Assembly: GCA_905160935.1 (NCBI GenBank)
Contig: CAJHZI010000195.1
Coordinates: 233,501-297,500 of the forward strand
Length of the DNA: 64,000 nt
Direction of reading: 5' to 3'
DNA from: Enchytraeus crypticus
Lineage: Eukaryota; Annelida; Clitellata; Enchytraeida; Enchytraeidae
Below the pieces are notes generated by a model. The model did no database searches and had not been told where the DNA came from. It saw only the letters and a program-made list of their open reading frames with translations. Shown here piece by piece: positions 57,149-64,000 of the stretch; positions within the stretch are counted from its first letter, which is position 1; each line of letters begins with the position of its first letter. The translations under genes and the position numbers were made by a program.

Positions 57149-59749
57149 GTTCCATTACTAAAATAATCTTAATGTAGTACATGAGCATTTAAAAAAAGTT
57201 TATGTACTATTTCTAGATCTACCTGGTAACACTCTGCGAGCTGATGGCTTCAAACTGATTTCTCAGAAACTGTACGCCGTAGAGGGAAACAGTTTCCCAT
57301 CGAAACCTCTGGAAGAGATCTAGGAACTCATTAGAGGGTTGATTGTAGTGCTCTGTTACCATGCCGCGCATGTTGCCCTCTATCGTACTGTTCTTCACCG
57401 ACACCAAGCCAAACGGCCATCGCCAGTCCCAGGCCTCTGCATCACAAGAAACAACAACAACAACATAAATAGAGACGCTACTTCAAAAGTCAGTCGTTCA
57501 CTCGACTGGAGCCAGTGGCGCTGTCGGTAAGATACTCGACCGCGGATCAGTATGTGCGGGGTTCAAATCCTGGGCTCTCCCGTCACTGACATCGCTTTCG
57601 AGTGAGGAAACTGACGTTAACCTTAGCTTTTTAGCTTTACTTAGCGTTACTGGGTCCGTGTTGCGTCCGGGTTGCTAAAGAATAGACCAATCGTAGACTG
57701 CAAGTGTCGCAAGAGGCGACAAAACACTAAGATCCAAACCAACGTCAGAAAGGGCATTCGGTTGGTGAGCGCCTACGCTCCAGAAGTATTTAAAAAAATT
57801 CTACAACGAATTGAAAAGTTTCTCACAACACAGAGAGGAGTGGAGAAGGTCTATTCGTATCCGATCCTAGCTGAACTGAGATTCGGGGGAAGATGAACAT
57901 GTCCTGCCTTGACACCATCCTTTTAAACTTTACATGCACATGTATATAGCAATCCAGTAGATATTCTATTTTTCCAGTTGTACTTTTAATAGTTGCTATT
58001 ATTTCACAATTTTGCACATTTCAAGATAATTGTAAGTAATAATTAATAGTCAGACTGGTGTCGGATAAAAGTTTGTATCAAACAGAGCTCGCATCACTTG
58101 TAGCTTGAGGTAACAGATACAGTTTATATCAGCTACAGCTGGAATCATACAAAGCGGCTTAAATGATGATTTATCGTCTAATTTTCATGTATGAATGTGG
58201 AATGTCAATTAGTGTGGAGGTTAATTCCAGATTCTGGAACTTGCTAGAGAAACTGACATACTTGATCTGAGCACGAAGCAGAGCCGGCCTGAAGCCACAC
58301 CAGAGACGGTCCAGCGTAGAGTCATATAGCTCAGCTGTGAAACCACTGGAAAATCAGGTAAGTCCTCATCCACAGTCCACCTCAGGGTAGAGGGCGTGAT
58401 TGTCGTGTTGCGACTGTCGTACACAATAAATCTCTCCACGTCCGTCAGTGGACTGTAGTCAATGACATCCACCACCACCTTATAGAGAGTGTCCACCTGT
58501 GTCAATCAATCGATATGTATCGATATGATAATCAATCGATATGTATCGATATAATAATCAATCGATATGTATCAATATGATAATCAATCGATATGTATCA
58601 ATATGATAATCAATCGATATGCATCAATATGATAATCAATCGATATCTATAAATATGATAATCAATCGATACGTATTAATATGATAATCAATCGATACGT
58701 ATCAATGCGATAATAAATCTATATGCATCAATGCGATAATAAATCTATATGTATCAATATGATAATCATTCTATATGTATCAATATTATCGATATGATCA
58801 AGGTATAGTAGCGAAGTGGGTTTACAGAAAATTGTGGATGGCCTGAACATTACTGCATTAAAGTATCGAACTAAAATTAATATAAAGAAAACCAAAGTGA
58901 TGAGGGTGTCTAGAAAAGGACGAAAAGCCAATATAGAAATGTTTAGGTCTTCCTTTAGGCTATTTCCGATCCATTCTTCCTTTAATTACCATTTTTAGTA
59001 AACCATTCCTCTCAGTACATGACCCATCCAGTTCTTCTTTCTATTCCTTATGATATTTATAAATTGTCTATTTATACCAACTCTATTTAGTACTTCTTCG
59101 TTCGTAATTTAGTCAGTCCACTTGATCTTCTCCATTCTTCTCCATAACCACATTTCACATGCCTTTAGATGTCTAATATCTTCCTTTCTTAACGTCCATG
59201 TATCACAACCGTACAGTAGCGTGATCCACACTAAAGTCTTTACAATCTTTATCTTCGTGGGTTGCTTTAATTAGAATGTCTTGATAGCGTAGGGGTAACG
59301 TCATGAAATTTTAAATGACAGATCCGGAGGTGAATTGAACCCTCCTGGGTTCGAATCCTAGCCGCGCTGATCTGAGAGTAAAATCTCGGACATTCACTGG
59401 ACTGGTTACACGGAAAATGGAATAAATTGCATAACGGTTTAAACATGCGGTATTAAGAAGTGATAGATATCAACATAGTTGATCATTTCACTATAATGCG
59501 TGTTTACTTTTTGCTTAAGCCCTTTTATTAGCAGTTCTTCTAATTTGCATTTAAATTTTATTTTATTTATTGTTTACTTCTCAAGCTCTATCTATAACGC
59601 TGTCTTGAAGACCGCTTTCGACTAAGATAACGCTACACAAGTTTTCTCTATCAACAGTCCTATTCAAACAGAATCAGCCAAGATCTACAGAGATACCATT
59701 TTCTCTTATCGTGTGTCCTAAATATCTGAAACTCTTTACCTGTTCCAAA

Positions 59750-59800
<51 letters not shown>

Positions 59801-59931
59801 CATAGGCTACTTTTTTCGAAATGCAATCTATTGTTTTTCTTCATGTTCTATTTTCTTTGTTTTACACATTTTGCGTTTATTTCTGTTTCTGTTTTGTGTG
59901 TGTCTTGGTTGCCCAAGTGGCGAATAAAAGG

Positions 59932-59967
<36 letters not shown>

Positions 59968-62900
59968 TAATGCCTACCTGCACGGACAGCTCGTAGGTGG
60001 TCTGGACGGGATCGATGGCGGGTAGAGTGGTTACCCACCTCACCGCCTCCCTGCCTAGAAACAGCGACCCGTTAACATTCCACACAAACGAATTCGTCAC
60101 TCCCGCTCGTATCTGTAGCGCCTCGTACGTTGTATACTTTGGTCTATACGCAAACCCCGCCGCGCCGTTCAGCACCAGACTGCAGTTGTAGATCTCGAAG
60201 AACGAACCTTGGATGCTGACCCCGTCGCCGCTATTGTTCCTCACGACAGAGTTAACAAGTCGAGCGTTAGAAAAAACATCGTTCCGCACGATGTGAAGCC
60301 CGTCCGCTATGTTATCGGCGATTAAGAGATTATCCAGTCGGTGAGAGTTGTAGTCGATGTGGATAGCCGCCGCGTGGGAGACTGTGGCTGGGTCAAGAAG
60401 ACCGGCCCCGGTGATCCGAGCATAGGATAGGACGCTAGGAACGGCGTTAGCCAGGAATCTGATACCTGCAGATTGGAATAGAGATATCTTTTCAAAAAAC
60501 AGTACATATAACATTTATCACAATTATCTTTATCTCGCGTTTATTATGTCTATCTTTAAACCTTTATTATTATTATTATGTATTATTATCATTAACCTAC
60601 TTTATGAACTAAGCAGAAAACATGTTGATAAGCCGTTATTTAACAAAGAATGAGAATCTAATATAGCAGAAGATGGGAATAGAGAATTATTGTTTCCAAA
60701 AGTAAACTTCTCGCGTTAGCTAGGAAATTGATTGCGGGCAAACACAAACACTGGAGGCAAATCTGATTTCTGAAAACATCTGAGTATACTATGAAAATTT
60801 AAAATTTGTAGACATTTAAGCGTCTGTTTATTTTAGTTTTTAAAATATTTTCGTAAATAGATTTTTAATGTATTAAGGTATGCTTTAATGCTAATGTGTA
60901 GGGGTATTGTGAAGCTTGTAGATATATGCTGGTTTGATCGTTTGTCTTAACCTGCTGTTAGCTTTTGACTACTTTATATGGTTTGGATATGTTCGTTTAG
61001 GTCACATGTCAGTGCTTTTGTGGCCTTTGTATCCTTTTTCACTTTATCTCATATATTACTTGCGTATGATATAACCTAAAGTGAAATAAATATGATTCAA
61101 TTCAATTCAATACTGGTTACCGCGTTGAAATTATATCTACAGTATATAGCCAGAATAACATCAACAAGTACATTACAGTGAGTACTATCGTCTACATCAG
61201 CATCGAGCACTATGAAACCACAGCCAAACCGAAATGCAAAAACAATATGCATGTAGACCAATTTCTGGCCCATTCATTTTCCAAGCATTCTGACGTTTAT
61301 CTGCTGCATCGCTAGGGTCTCTATACTAAACATTTTAAACTGACTGCATCAATATAAAATTAAATAAAGTTAAACCTAACAGAATACTTCAGGGTACAGA
61401 AAAATGAAACAGAATAATGTGTAGTATATATTTAGTAATAAATACTATTAAATGGTTAATTATTCCACTGTTAAAAACCTCGAACATTTATGCATTTGGT
61501 TCGCATAATTGTACGAAAGTAATAATGTGTTCATTCACAGTTTTGATATGTAGCACCGAAAATTTCTCTATGTTTGGTAGAATTGGCTGCTGGTCAAGTA
61601 CAGTAAATTTCAAGAACATCGGTCAACTCCTTACGACTTTATTGCAAAAATAATGCGGGGTATCAGTTATAAAAAAACAGTGTATAGCAGCAACAATATT
61701 TGAATGTCTCAATAGCGCAATGGTTAGAGGTGTAGATAACGTCATGAAGTTTTAAATGACAGATCCTGAGGTGAATTGAACCCTCGTGGGTTCGAATCCC
61801 AGCCGCGCAGATCTGAGAGTAAAATCTCGGACATTCACTGGACTGGCTACACGGAAAATGGACACAATTGCCTAACGGATTTAACATGTGGAATTAAAAG
61901 TGATAGATATCAACATAGTTGATCATTTCACCATAATGTGTGTTATTATGTGTGTTATTATTATGTCACTGACATCGCTTTCGAGTGCGGAAACTGACGC
62001 TAACCTTAGCTTTTTATCTTAGCTTTAATATTATTATTAACACACCGGCCCAGTTCGGAGATACACAGGTGAGGTAGACGTCCTTGGTGTGATTGCAGGA
62101 GTGATCGAACTGATCGTCTGCCTCACACATGAGCAGATCGACGTCGAGGCTCGTACAGCGCACGTTGCTCAGCAGGATCGGCTGCTCATTTGAACCCGGG
62201 ACGGGTGAGACAGTGGCCCGCCAGTCTACCTGATTGACCACCAGACCCATCTGTCTGCAGGCAACGGCCGCGTCAATGATAGTCCAGCCCTGAAAAGTAC
62301 GGCAGATTATCTACACTGAAGAACAGATCAATACCTTAACTGTAAGTGTCGTACGAGGCGACTATGCTAGAGCTAGGAAGGCAACGGGTAACAGCCTCGG
62401 TGGTTTTTCAAAGATATGGGGTTACTTAATGTGGGTATCTGGCATAGACTTTTGTGAAGAGCTAACCTTGTTGATCCATGGAGTGCTTTTTATGGAGCGT
62501 CAGAGTATATTCTGTAAATAACTATGTATCGTGGACCTACCAATTGACAGAACACTAAAAGACAGAGTGAGAGAAAGGAAGTGAGAGAGAGAGAATATAT
62601 CAGAGTAGTCTTACTAGTTACTATGTACTTGCTAGTTTCGAGAAAGGACATGGAAGCTATCGTATGTATACTTAAATAATATACTAATCATTAAAATCCT
62701 TGAAATAATTTATTCAGAAGCTTAAAACAGCAAAACATCAACAACTTAAAATGTAATAAAACTTTCGCCCTATACTACTCACATCGATACACACAGTGCC
62801 CCACTCATCGCTATCGGTGGCTCTAATCTCAAGCCGTCCCTCATAGATGCTCGGCCCATCAGCCAGTCTCACCAGCGTGCTGTTGATCCACGTGTCCTCG

Positions 62901-64000
62901 TAGGTCAGATTAAACGAGACCGGACTATCCGGAGATCCCACAACCTGGACGTATCCTTGAACCAACATCCCCAAACAATTCTGAAAGTGAAACGACGTAC
63001 CGGCGCTAACATAAAGCCTTCCGAAGTCATAAATACTGATGTCCCTATCGACCTCGTAATCTCCCGGAGGAAGATAAAGTTCTTTGGTTAGTCGACCGCC
63101 TAAATAACCGCCGCGGAAGAATTCTATCTCTAGCGCTTCGTTTCTATCGGTCAGAACGGGAGTCCACAGCCAATCAGAGTTGAGAGCGGGATGGTAGATG
63201 ATCCGTGCCAGATTGTAGCGATTGAACTGGTCGAATATTTTCGTTATGATCAATCTGTAATCAGTGGTGCCCCACCACTGCATTCTCGCCTCAAGGATTT
63301 GACTCATATCACGCAACTGGGTTGCTATTTCATATCTGGAATCGACATTTTCCAGGTGATTTCTGCTAAAGTTTATATTACTCGACGACAGGATTATAAC
63401 GGCAGTAGATCGGGATCTTTCGTTGAGAGTGGGCGATATTCCAGTTATGGCGTTTCCCACAAATACGTTATAATTTACGATCATACGCTGTTTCTCACTG
63501 CCTTCCGAGAGCCGTAAAAACGCGACGTAATATCCTCCGTTGCCTTGAAACCTATTACTGATCACAGAATAGTCAACTGTCATGTCGAGAAAGAAAAGAT
63601 TGTGTAGAAAGTCATCAGAATTATCCAACAAGAGAACGTACCTAGGATGATTAATAAACGTATTGTTAGCAATCGTACCCACAGCGTTCAACAGAGGTGC
63701 AATCTTTATTGCGTGCTGTTTATTGCCGTCGAATCTACTATATCCGACGGTAAAGTTTGTTAAATTACGATCAGAGACAAGTCTAAAGCAGGACTCAAAC
63801 TCCACCGCAGACTTGCTGTTCTGCGTGAAGATGCTATCGTTGACGATTGCGTGCCCTTGCCGGCAGTAATTTCCAACTCTGATCCCGTATCCGTCGTTGA
63901 GGATGAATCTGGACCTGGAGACCTCGGTCTTCTGGTGCCTGGTGTAGCGGGTCTTGTTGTCGACTCTCGTCTCGTTGAACGTTATGTTGATGCCGTGACC
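40671..64000 (-). CDS. bark: Bark beetle/Anakonda-like giant membrane protein, C-terminal 16 exons
   Basis: In Drosophila this protein (Bark beetle, also Anakonda) marks tricellular junctions and organises septate junctions. The window holds about 2310 residues; the 5' end is beyond 64000. Exons: 64000-62783, 62289-62046, 60465-59978, 58496-58258, 57434-57223, 56618-56456, 54806-54597, 54157-52394, 51455-51203, 49664-49323, 48603-48440, 45862-45699, 44565-44402, 43712-43618, 42947-42731, 41665-40671. All phases agree if the 58258-58496 exon is corrected by 1 nt. Order of parts: beta-helix repeats, SRCR, beta-helix, SRCR, long beta-helix, C-type-lectin-like domain, one TM helix, and a cytoplasmic tail of about 290 aa ending KETAM. 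Domain order matches the Drosophila protein as I know it. The symbol is by homology; orthology needs a tree. Confidence 0.93.
41697..41880 (-). mobile_element. LINE-A or SINE-IV 3' end with long (GAT)n tail
   Basis: Minus strand: GGGGATTGACTGATGGATG, CCCGACTCTAGTTAAACTGG, then (GAA)n and a long (GAT)n run. It lies 32 nt from the acceptor of bark-like exon P. Confidence 0.8.
42130..42280 (+). mobile_element. tRNA-Asn-like SINE
   Basis: GTTGGTCGAATGG box A-like start, stem-loop CTTGC-CTGTTAA-GCAGG with anticodon-like GTT, degenerate box B, then GAAAAACTGACGCTAAACTA as in SINE-I tails. Confidence 0.5.
42480..42680 (+). mobile_element. LINE-B 3' end
   Basis: Plus strand: GGCCCACCTCGTCATAAGC, a degenerate MKRKTEDREEWR coding trace, CCATGGACCTGCCAGTAAGC and an (AG)n tail. 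It ends 50 nt before bark-like exon O. Confidence 0.8.
42731..42947 (-). CDS. bark: bark-like exon O, rest of C-type-lectin-like domain
   Basis: Acceptor GTCGACAG, donor AGAG|GTTGTA. RARLAWARNEYGRE, SWRVWVYTEWQ, DCSFL and LLPFICERG close the CTLD. No EPN or QPD sugar-binding motif is seen, so carbohydrate binding is doubtful. LINE-B 3' ends lie on both sides. Confidence 0.94.
43025..43265 (+). mobile_element. LINE-B 3' end
   Basis: Same order of blocks as the copy at 42.5 kb, with a 40-nt insertion near 43177-43218, ending in (GA)n where LINE-C sequence begins. Confidence 0.8.
43264..43378 (-). mobile_element. LINE-C 3'-end fragment
   Basis: Read on the minus strand, this repeats the last 70 or so bases of LINE-C at 47.2 kb (GCATGTATTGC, TTTTATCAAACC, GGGGTTCTTCACACC), then ends in an (AAT)n run. 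A severely 5'-truncated insertion. Confidence 0.85.
43618..43712 (-). CDS. bark: bark-like exon N, first part of C-type-lectin-like domain
   Basis: Acceptor TATTGCAG, donor AAG|GTAAAA. KCYPGWKLFGNKCYWYY and YSVADRLCK are the opening strands of a CTLD. Confidence 0.93.
44402..44565 (-). CDS. bark: bark-like exon M, third NWWG module
   Basis: Acceptor TGTTTCAG, donor CAAG|GTCTGC. AQNNWWGRGEQSYVAGRIW and VDYVPFM repeat the module of exons A and H, here just before the lectin-like domain. Confidence 0.93.
45699..45862 (-). CDS. bark: bark-like exon L
   Basis: Acceptor ATCCTACAG; donor ACAAA|GTTTGT chosen because it keeps phase with exon M. Encodes VSINQRYVQNAIYDNWANS and FYFSENFIVNPFNVYEM. Confidence 0.85.
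46091..47262 (+). mobile_element. LINE-C: 5'-truncated non-LTR retrotransposon, broken ORF
   Basis: Lies antisense in the intron between exons K and L of the bark-like gene. The frame is open from 46091 directly after an (ATA)n tract and encodes the conserved C-terminal part of a non-LTR retrotransposon polyprotein (SMGGLGIRLVSH, GLHGLSCKRSSGR, KRPDGMTLVPW). The frame slips once near 46608-46612 in a C-run: HMCP continues as CGHEVDALG one base out of register. After the stop comes a short 3' UTR with a possible hairpin (47210-47233) and an A-rich, (AAT)n end. The RT core itself is absent. Confidence 0.88.
48440..48603 (-). CDS. bark: bark-like exon K, beta-helix repeats
   Basis: Acceptor TTGAACAG, donor ATG|GTAGGC. 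54 codons after a split Gly: VRNNYIAFNDVGFRNV and FSSNVVYNNTAQCII. No long ORF marks it; splice sites and phase agree with exons J and L. Confidence 0.9.
48705..49160 (-). mobile_element. LINE-B 3' fragments
   Basis: Two minus-strand remnants (about 48705-48900 and 49020-49160). The second has the full GGACCTGCCAGTAGGCAGTG terminus next to an AG-rich tail. Intronic to the bark-like gene. Confidence 0.7.
49323..49664 (-). CDS. bark: bark-like exon J, beta-helix repeats
   Basis: Acceptor TTGATTAG, donor GAAG|GTGGGT. Classic PbH1 rhythm: NNLITNNIGGGFFFQN, ESNYIENCGWRV, IANNYIVRCAGGISV, ITNNVIVYN. Confidence 0.93.
49780..49985 (+). mobile_element. LINE-B-like 3' remnant
   Basis: Plus-strand trace of RNRKKNWIEHVLR-like coding, a MERKAEDGNTG-like region and a degenerate CCTGTCGCTAGGCAGTAAG terminus. 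Confidence 0.55.
50795..50965 (-). mobile_element. SINE-IV, diverged minus copy
   Basis: Reversed tail (CCCTTGAATCCCAGTTTAAC) and middle (AAACCGAATGCCCTTTCTGA) in the intron between exons I and J. Confidence 0.6.
51203..51455 (-). CDS. bark: bark-like exon I
   Basis: Acceptor TTTTTCAG, donor TATG|GTTAGT. Encodes MQLYNDTKFENTVEMYNGEY and ITINSTLMDTKML. The leading Met is internal. Beta-strand-rich extracellular segment. Confidence 0.93.
51957..52120 (-). mobile_element. SINE3, diverged partial copy
   Basis: Minus strand shows AACGTTGAAATCGGTTAGTA and the body block around GCAGATATAAGAATAATCTG. Low similarity elsewhere. Confidence 0.5.
52200..52340 (+). mobile_element. SINE-I, head-rearranged
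   Basis: Diverged head, then GTCCGTCACTGATATCGCTT and GACGTTAACCTTAGCTTTAC. Confidence 0.6.
52394..54157 (-). CDS. bark: bark-like exon H, large exon with second SRCR domain
   Basis: 588 codons, acceptor CGTTGCAG, donor CAG|GTTAGT. In order: beta-helix; the TENYWGTVDQ module and YFPYL; a beta-roll (GGRITENLQL, IIDAGVEIQFYP); two basic cleavage-like motifs, RVKR (53404-53393) and RVRR (53359-53348); an SRCR domain (LQLVGGKDADEGFLEIY, WSIVCD, AACRTMG, LICDGSE, FIRCG); further beta-helix. The plus-strand ORF across this exon is an antisense shadow. Confidence 0.96.
54283..54592 (+). mobile_element. SINE-V
   Basis: Head GATTGCGTCCAGGACACTGA, body AGAAACCACCTCAGAAGCCC, tail GAACCTACCACTTAGCAGAA. 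Ends within 5 nt of the bark-like exon G donor (exon end 54597). Confidence 0.7.
54597..54806 (-). CDS. bark: bark-like exon G
   Basis: 70 codons, phase 0 at both ends, acceptor TTTCTTTAG, donor AAG|GTATCT. VSGNVFERNKEGGFTIELPR and sequons NHS and NQT; beta-helix repeat region. Confidence 0.92.
54887..55012 (+). mobile_element. SINE-I
   Basis: Head GCTGGAGACAGTGGTGATGT, shortened box B region (GGTTCAAATCCAACTCG) and the family tail. Confidence 0.75.
55293..55395. repeat. Inverted-repeat cluster
   Basis: 21-bp perfect arms (ATACTGACAGTGTTAATTAT plus C) with a 3-nt loop at 55293-55337, followed by two more partial copies of the arm in alternating orientation. Confidence 0.88.
55735..56150. 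repeat. GTGTCACATATGGTGGCACA-type tandem array with (TA)n cores
   Basis: A 24-26-bp unit alternating GTCACATATG and GGCACATATA, interrupted by two long (TA)n tracts flanked by TAGTGT and ACACTA, in the F-G intron. Confidence 0.9.
56456..56618 (-). CDS. bark: bark-like exon F
   Basis: Acceptor TTATTTAG, donor CAG|GTTAGT. 54 codons after a split Arg, including YLPSFVELQHTL and CYFAENGLGIDMQHN, a beta-helix turn with Asn at coil corners. Confidence 0.9.
57223..57434 (-). CDS. bark: bark-like exon E
   Basis: Encodes AWDWRWPFGLVSVKNSTIEG onward; donor CCAG|GTAGAT. The acceptor is either GCAGAG at 57435 (phase 0, fits exon D) or GCAG at 57437, which would need exon D to end at 58254 and insert two residues. 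Beta-helix style. Confidence 0.88.
57509..57642 (+). mobile_element. SINE-I, tRNA-derived
   Basis: GGAGCCAGTGGCGCTGTCGG head (box A-like), box B GGTTCAAATCC, and the family tail. Well-preserved copy. Confidence 0.85.
57645..57896 (+). mobile_element. SINE-IV
   Basis: Head TTGCGTCCGGGTTGCTAAAG, middle block, and tail GATCCTAGCTGAACTGAG ending GGAAGATGA. Directly follows a SINE-I copy. Confidence 0.75.
58258..58496 (-). CDS. bark: bark-like exon D with an apparent frameshift
   Basis: Acceptor GACACAG, donor TAT|GTCAGT. The first half reads VDTLYKVVVDVIDY to about 58345; the second half continues in a different frame as AELYDSTLDRLWCGF and ALLRAQIKY. At 239 nt it is one base short for the phase 0 to phase 0 joins on both sides. 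Either one base is missing near 58332-58345 or a 35-nt intron (58380-58346) is removed. Confidence 0.85.
58500..58795. repeat. 26-bp minisatellite at a splice acceptor
   Basis: About 11 copies of AATCAATCGATATGTATCAA plus TATGAT. Its edge is 4 nt from the first base of bark-like exon D (58496). Confidence 0.93.
58800..58945 (+). mobile_element. LINE RT fragment, opposite orientation
   Basis: Plus strand encodes LQKIVDGLNITALKYRTKIN and KTKVMRVSRKG, the RT segment just before the YLG motif. It abuts the minus-strand LINE fragment. A 5' inversion would place it at the other end, so two insertions are likelier. Confidence 0.65.
58946..59752 (-). mobile_element. LINE RT fragment (LINE-B related) with nested SINE-II
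   Basis: Minus-strand reading gives degenerate FRYLGHTIRENG, then after the nested SINE-II (59274-59515) KTLVWITLLYGCDTWTL, TNEEVLN and RNRKKNWMGHVL. Bounded on the right by (TA)n. Several stops. Confidence 0.75.
59274..59515 (+). mobile_element. SINE-II inserted in a LINE fragment
   Basis: Box B GGTTCGAATCC kept; box A region shortened (TAGCGTAGGGG). Splits a minus-strand LINE fragment. Confidence 0.85.
59750..59800. repeat. (TA)n tract
   Basis: Borders the minus-strand LINE fragment in the C-D intron. Confidence 0.93.
59932..59968. repeat. (TA)n(CA)n tract beside exon C donor
   Basis: On the transcribed minus strand it reads (TG)n(TA)n starting about 10 nt after the 5' splice site at 59977. 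Confidence 0.93.
59978..60465 (-). CDS. bark: bark-like exon C, beta-helix repeats
   Basis: 162 codons after a split Gly. Repeated N/D-G turns (DNIADGLHIVRND, NNSGDGVSI, NCSLVLNGAAG) indicate PbH1-type beta-helix. Donor GTGCAG|GTAGGC is followed within 10 nt by (TG)n(TA)n. Confidence 0.93.
61703..61945 (+). mobile_element. SINE-II, tRNA-derived, best copy
   Basis: Pol III box A TAGCGCAATGG at 61713-61723 and box B GGTTCGAATCC at 61789-61799, both matching consensus. Downstream body GTAAAATCTCGGACATTCAC and 3' end GTGATAGATATCAACATAG. Confidence 0.87.
62046..62289 (-). CDS. bark: bark-like exon B, rest of first SRCR domain
   Basis: Joins GTVCID to GWTIIDAAVACRQMGL, the SRCR signature, and ends with MCEADD, HSCNHTKDVYLTC. 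Acceptor CTTTTCAG, donor GCCG|GTGTGT (phase 1). Confidence 0.94.
62305..62595 (+). mobile_element. SINE-V
   Basis: Head AGTGTCGTACGAGGCGACTA, body GGCAACGGGTAACAGCCTCG, tail GGACCTACCAATTGACAGAA and (GA)n. Begins about 15 nt upstream of the exon B acceptor, in the A-B intron. Confidence 0.7.
62783..64000 (-). CDS. bark: bark-like exon A (partial), beta-helix and start of SRCR
   Basis: Open from the window edge for 406 codons; donor GAT|GTGAGT. Many NxT/S sequons and asparagine-rich turns typical of parallel beta-helix. Contains a QWWGTTDY module followed by YHP, then a beta-roll (LGGRLTKELYLPPGDYEV) and the first SRCR strands (EGRLEIRA, DEWGTVCID). Confidence 0.94.

Noticed and set aside
58800-59752. 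Twin-primed (5'-inverted) single LINE insertion
   Set aside because: The inverted piece lies beyond the 3' side of the minus-strand fragment, opposite to what 5' inversion produces.
61713-61799. Functional tRNA gene at the box A/box B pair
   Set aside because: The spacing is long, no acceptor stem closes, and the unit is dispersed with the same downstream body, so it is a SINE.

Overview
The window is nuclear DNA of a repeat-rich, AT-rich invertebrate animal. Its genes carry GT-AG introns of hundreds to thousands of bases. The protein set (a Bark beetle/Anakonda-type junction protein, a peptide-type GPCR, a PARP-family enzyme and a GOT1 vesicle-transport protein) is metazoan. I cannot name the phylum from sequence alone; a protostome is my guess.

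Four protein-coding genes can be reconstructed by matching splice sites and codon phase. (1) About 4.8-16.8 kb, minus strand: a nine-exon PARP-type ADP-ribosyltransferase of 446 aa with an intact H-Y-E triad, an acidic Ser/Asp linker and an unrecognised C-terminal extension. (2) 26.6-33.75 kb, plus strand: a class A GPCR in four exons (387 aa, or 369 aa if exon 3 is read through). (3) 34.3-34.7 kb, plus strand: a GOT1 homologue, full length in one exon but with one in-frame TGA at codon 62. (4) 40.7 kb to beyond the right edge, minus strand: the last 16 exons (about 2310 aa) of a Bark beetle/Anakonda-like protein. It has parallel beta-helix repeats, two SRCR domains, a C-type-lectin-like domain, one membrane helix and a cytoplasmic tail. 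Its exon at 58.3 kb needs a 1-nt frameshift or a 35-nt micro-intron.

Most of the rest is mobile DNA. SINE-I and SINE-II are tRNA-derived. A third family has a 5S rRNA head (SINE3 class). SINE-IV and SINE-V share a head but have different 3' tails, and each tail matches the 3' end of a different LINE in the same window (LINE-A, RTE-like; LINE-B). A third LINE, LINE-C, lies in an intron of the Bark-like gene; two copies of its 3' end keep a possible stem-loop. Family names here are local labels. Element edges are approximate, judged by eye.

Low-complexity blocks include a 16-bp minisatellite (6.5-7.4 kb), a CT-rich block (22.4-23.8 kb), a 25-bp minisatellite (32.2-32.7 kb), a 24-26-bp array at 55.7-56.2 kb, a 26-bp array touching a splice acceptor (58.5-58.8 kb) and many (TA)n tracts. 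The genes are unrelated in function. The interest lies in the mobile-element relationships and in a few coding anomalies.
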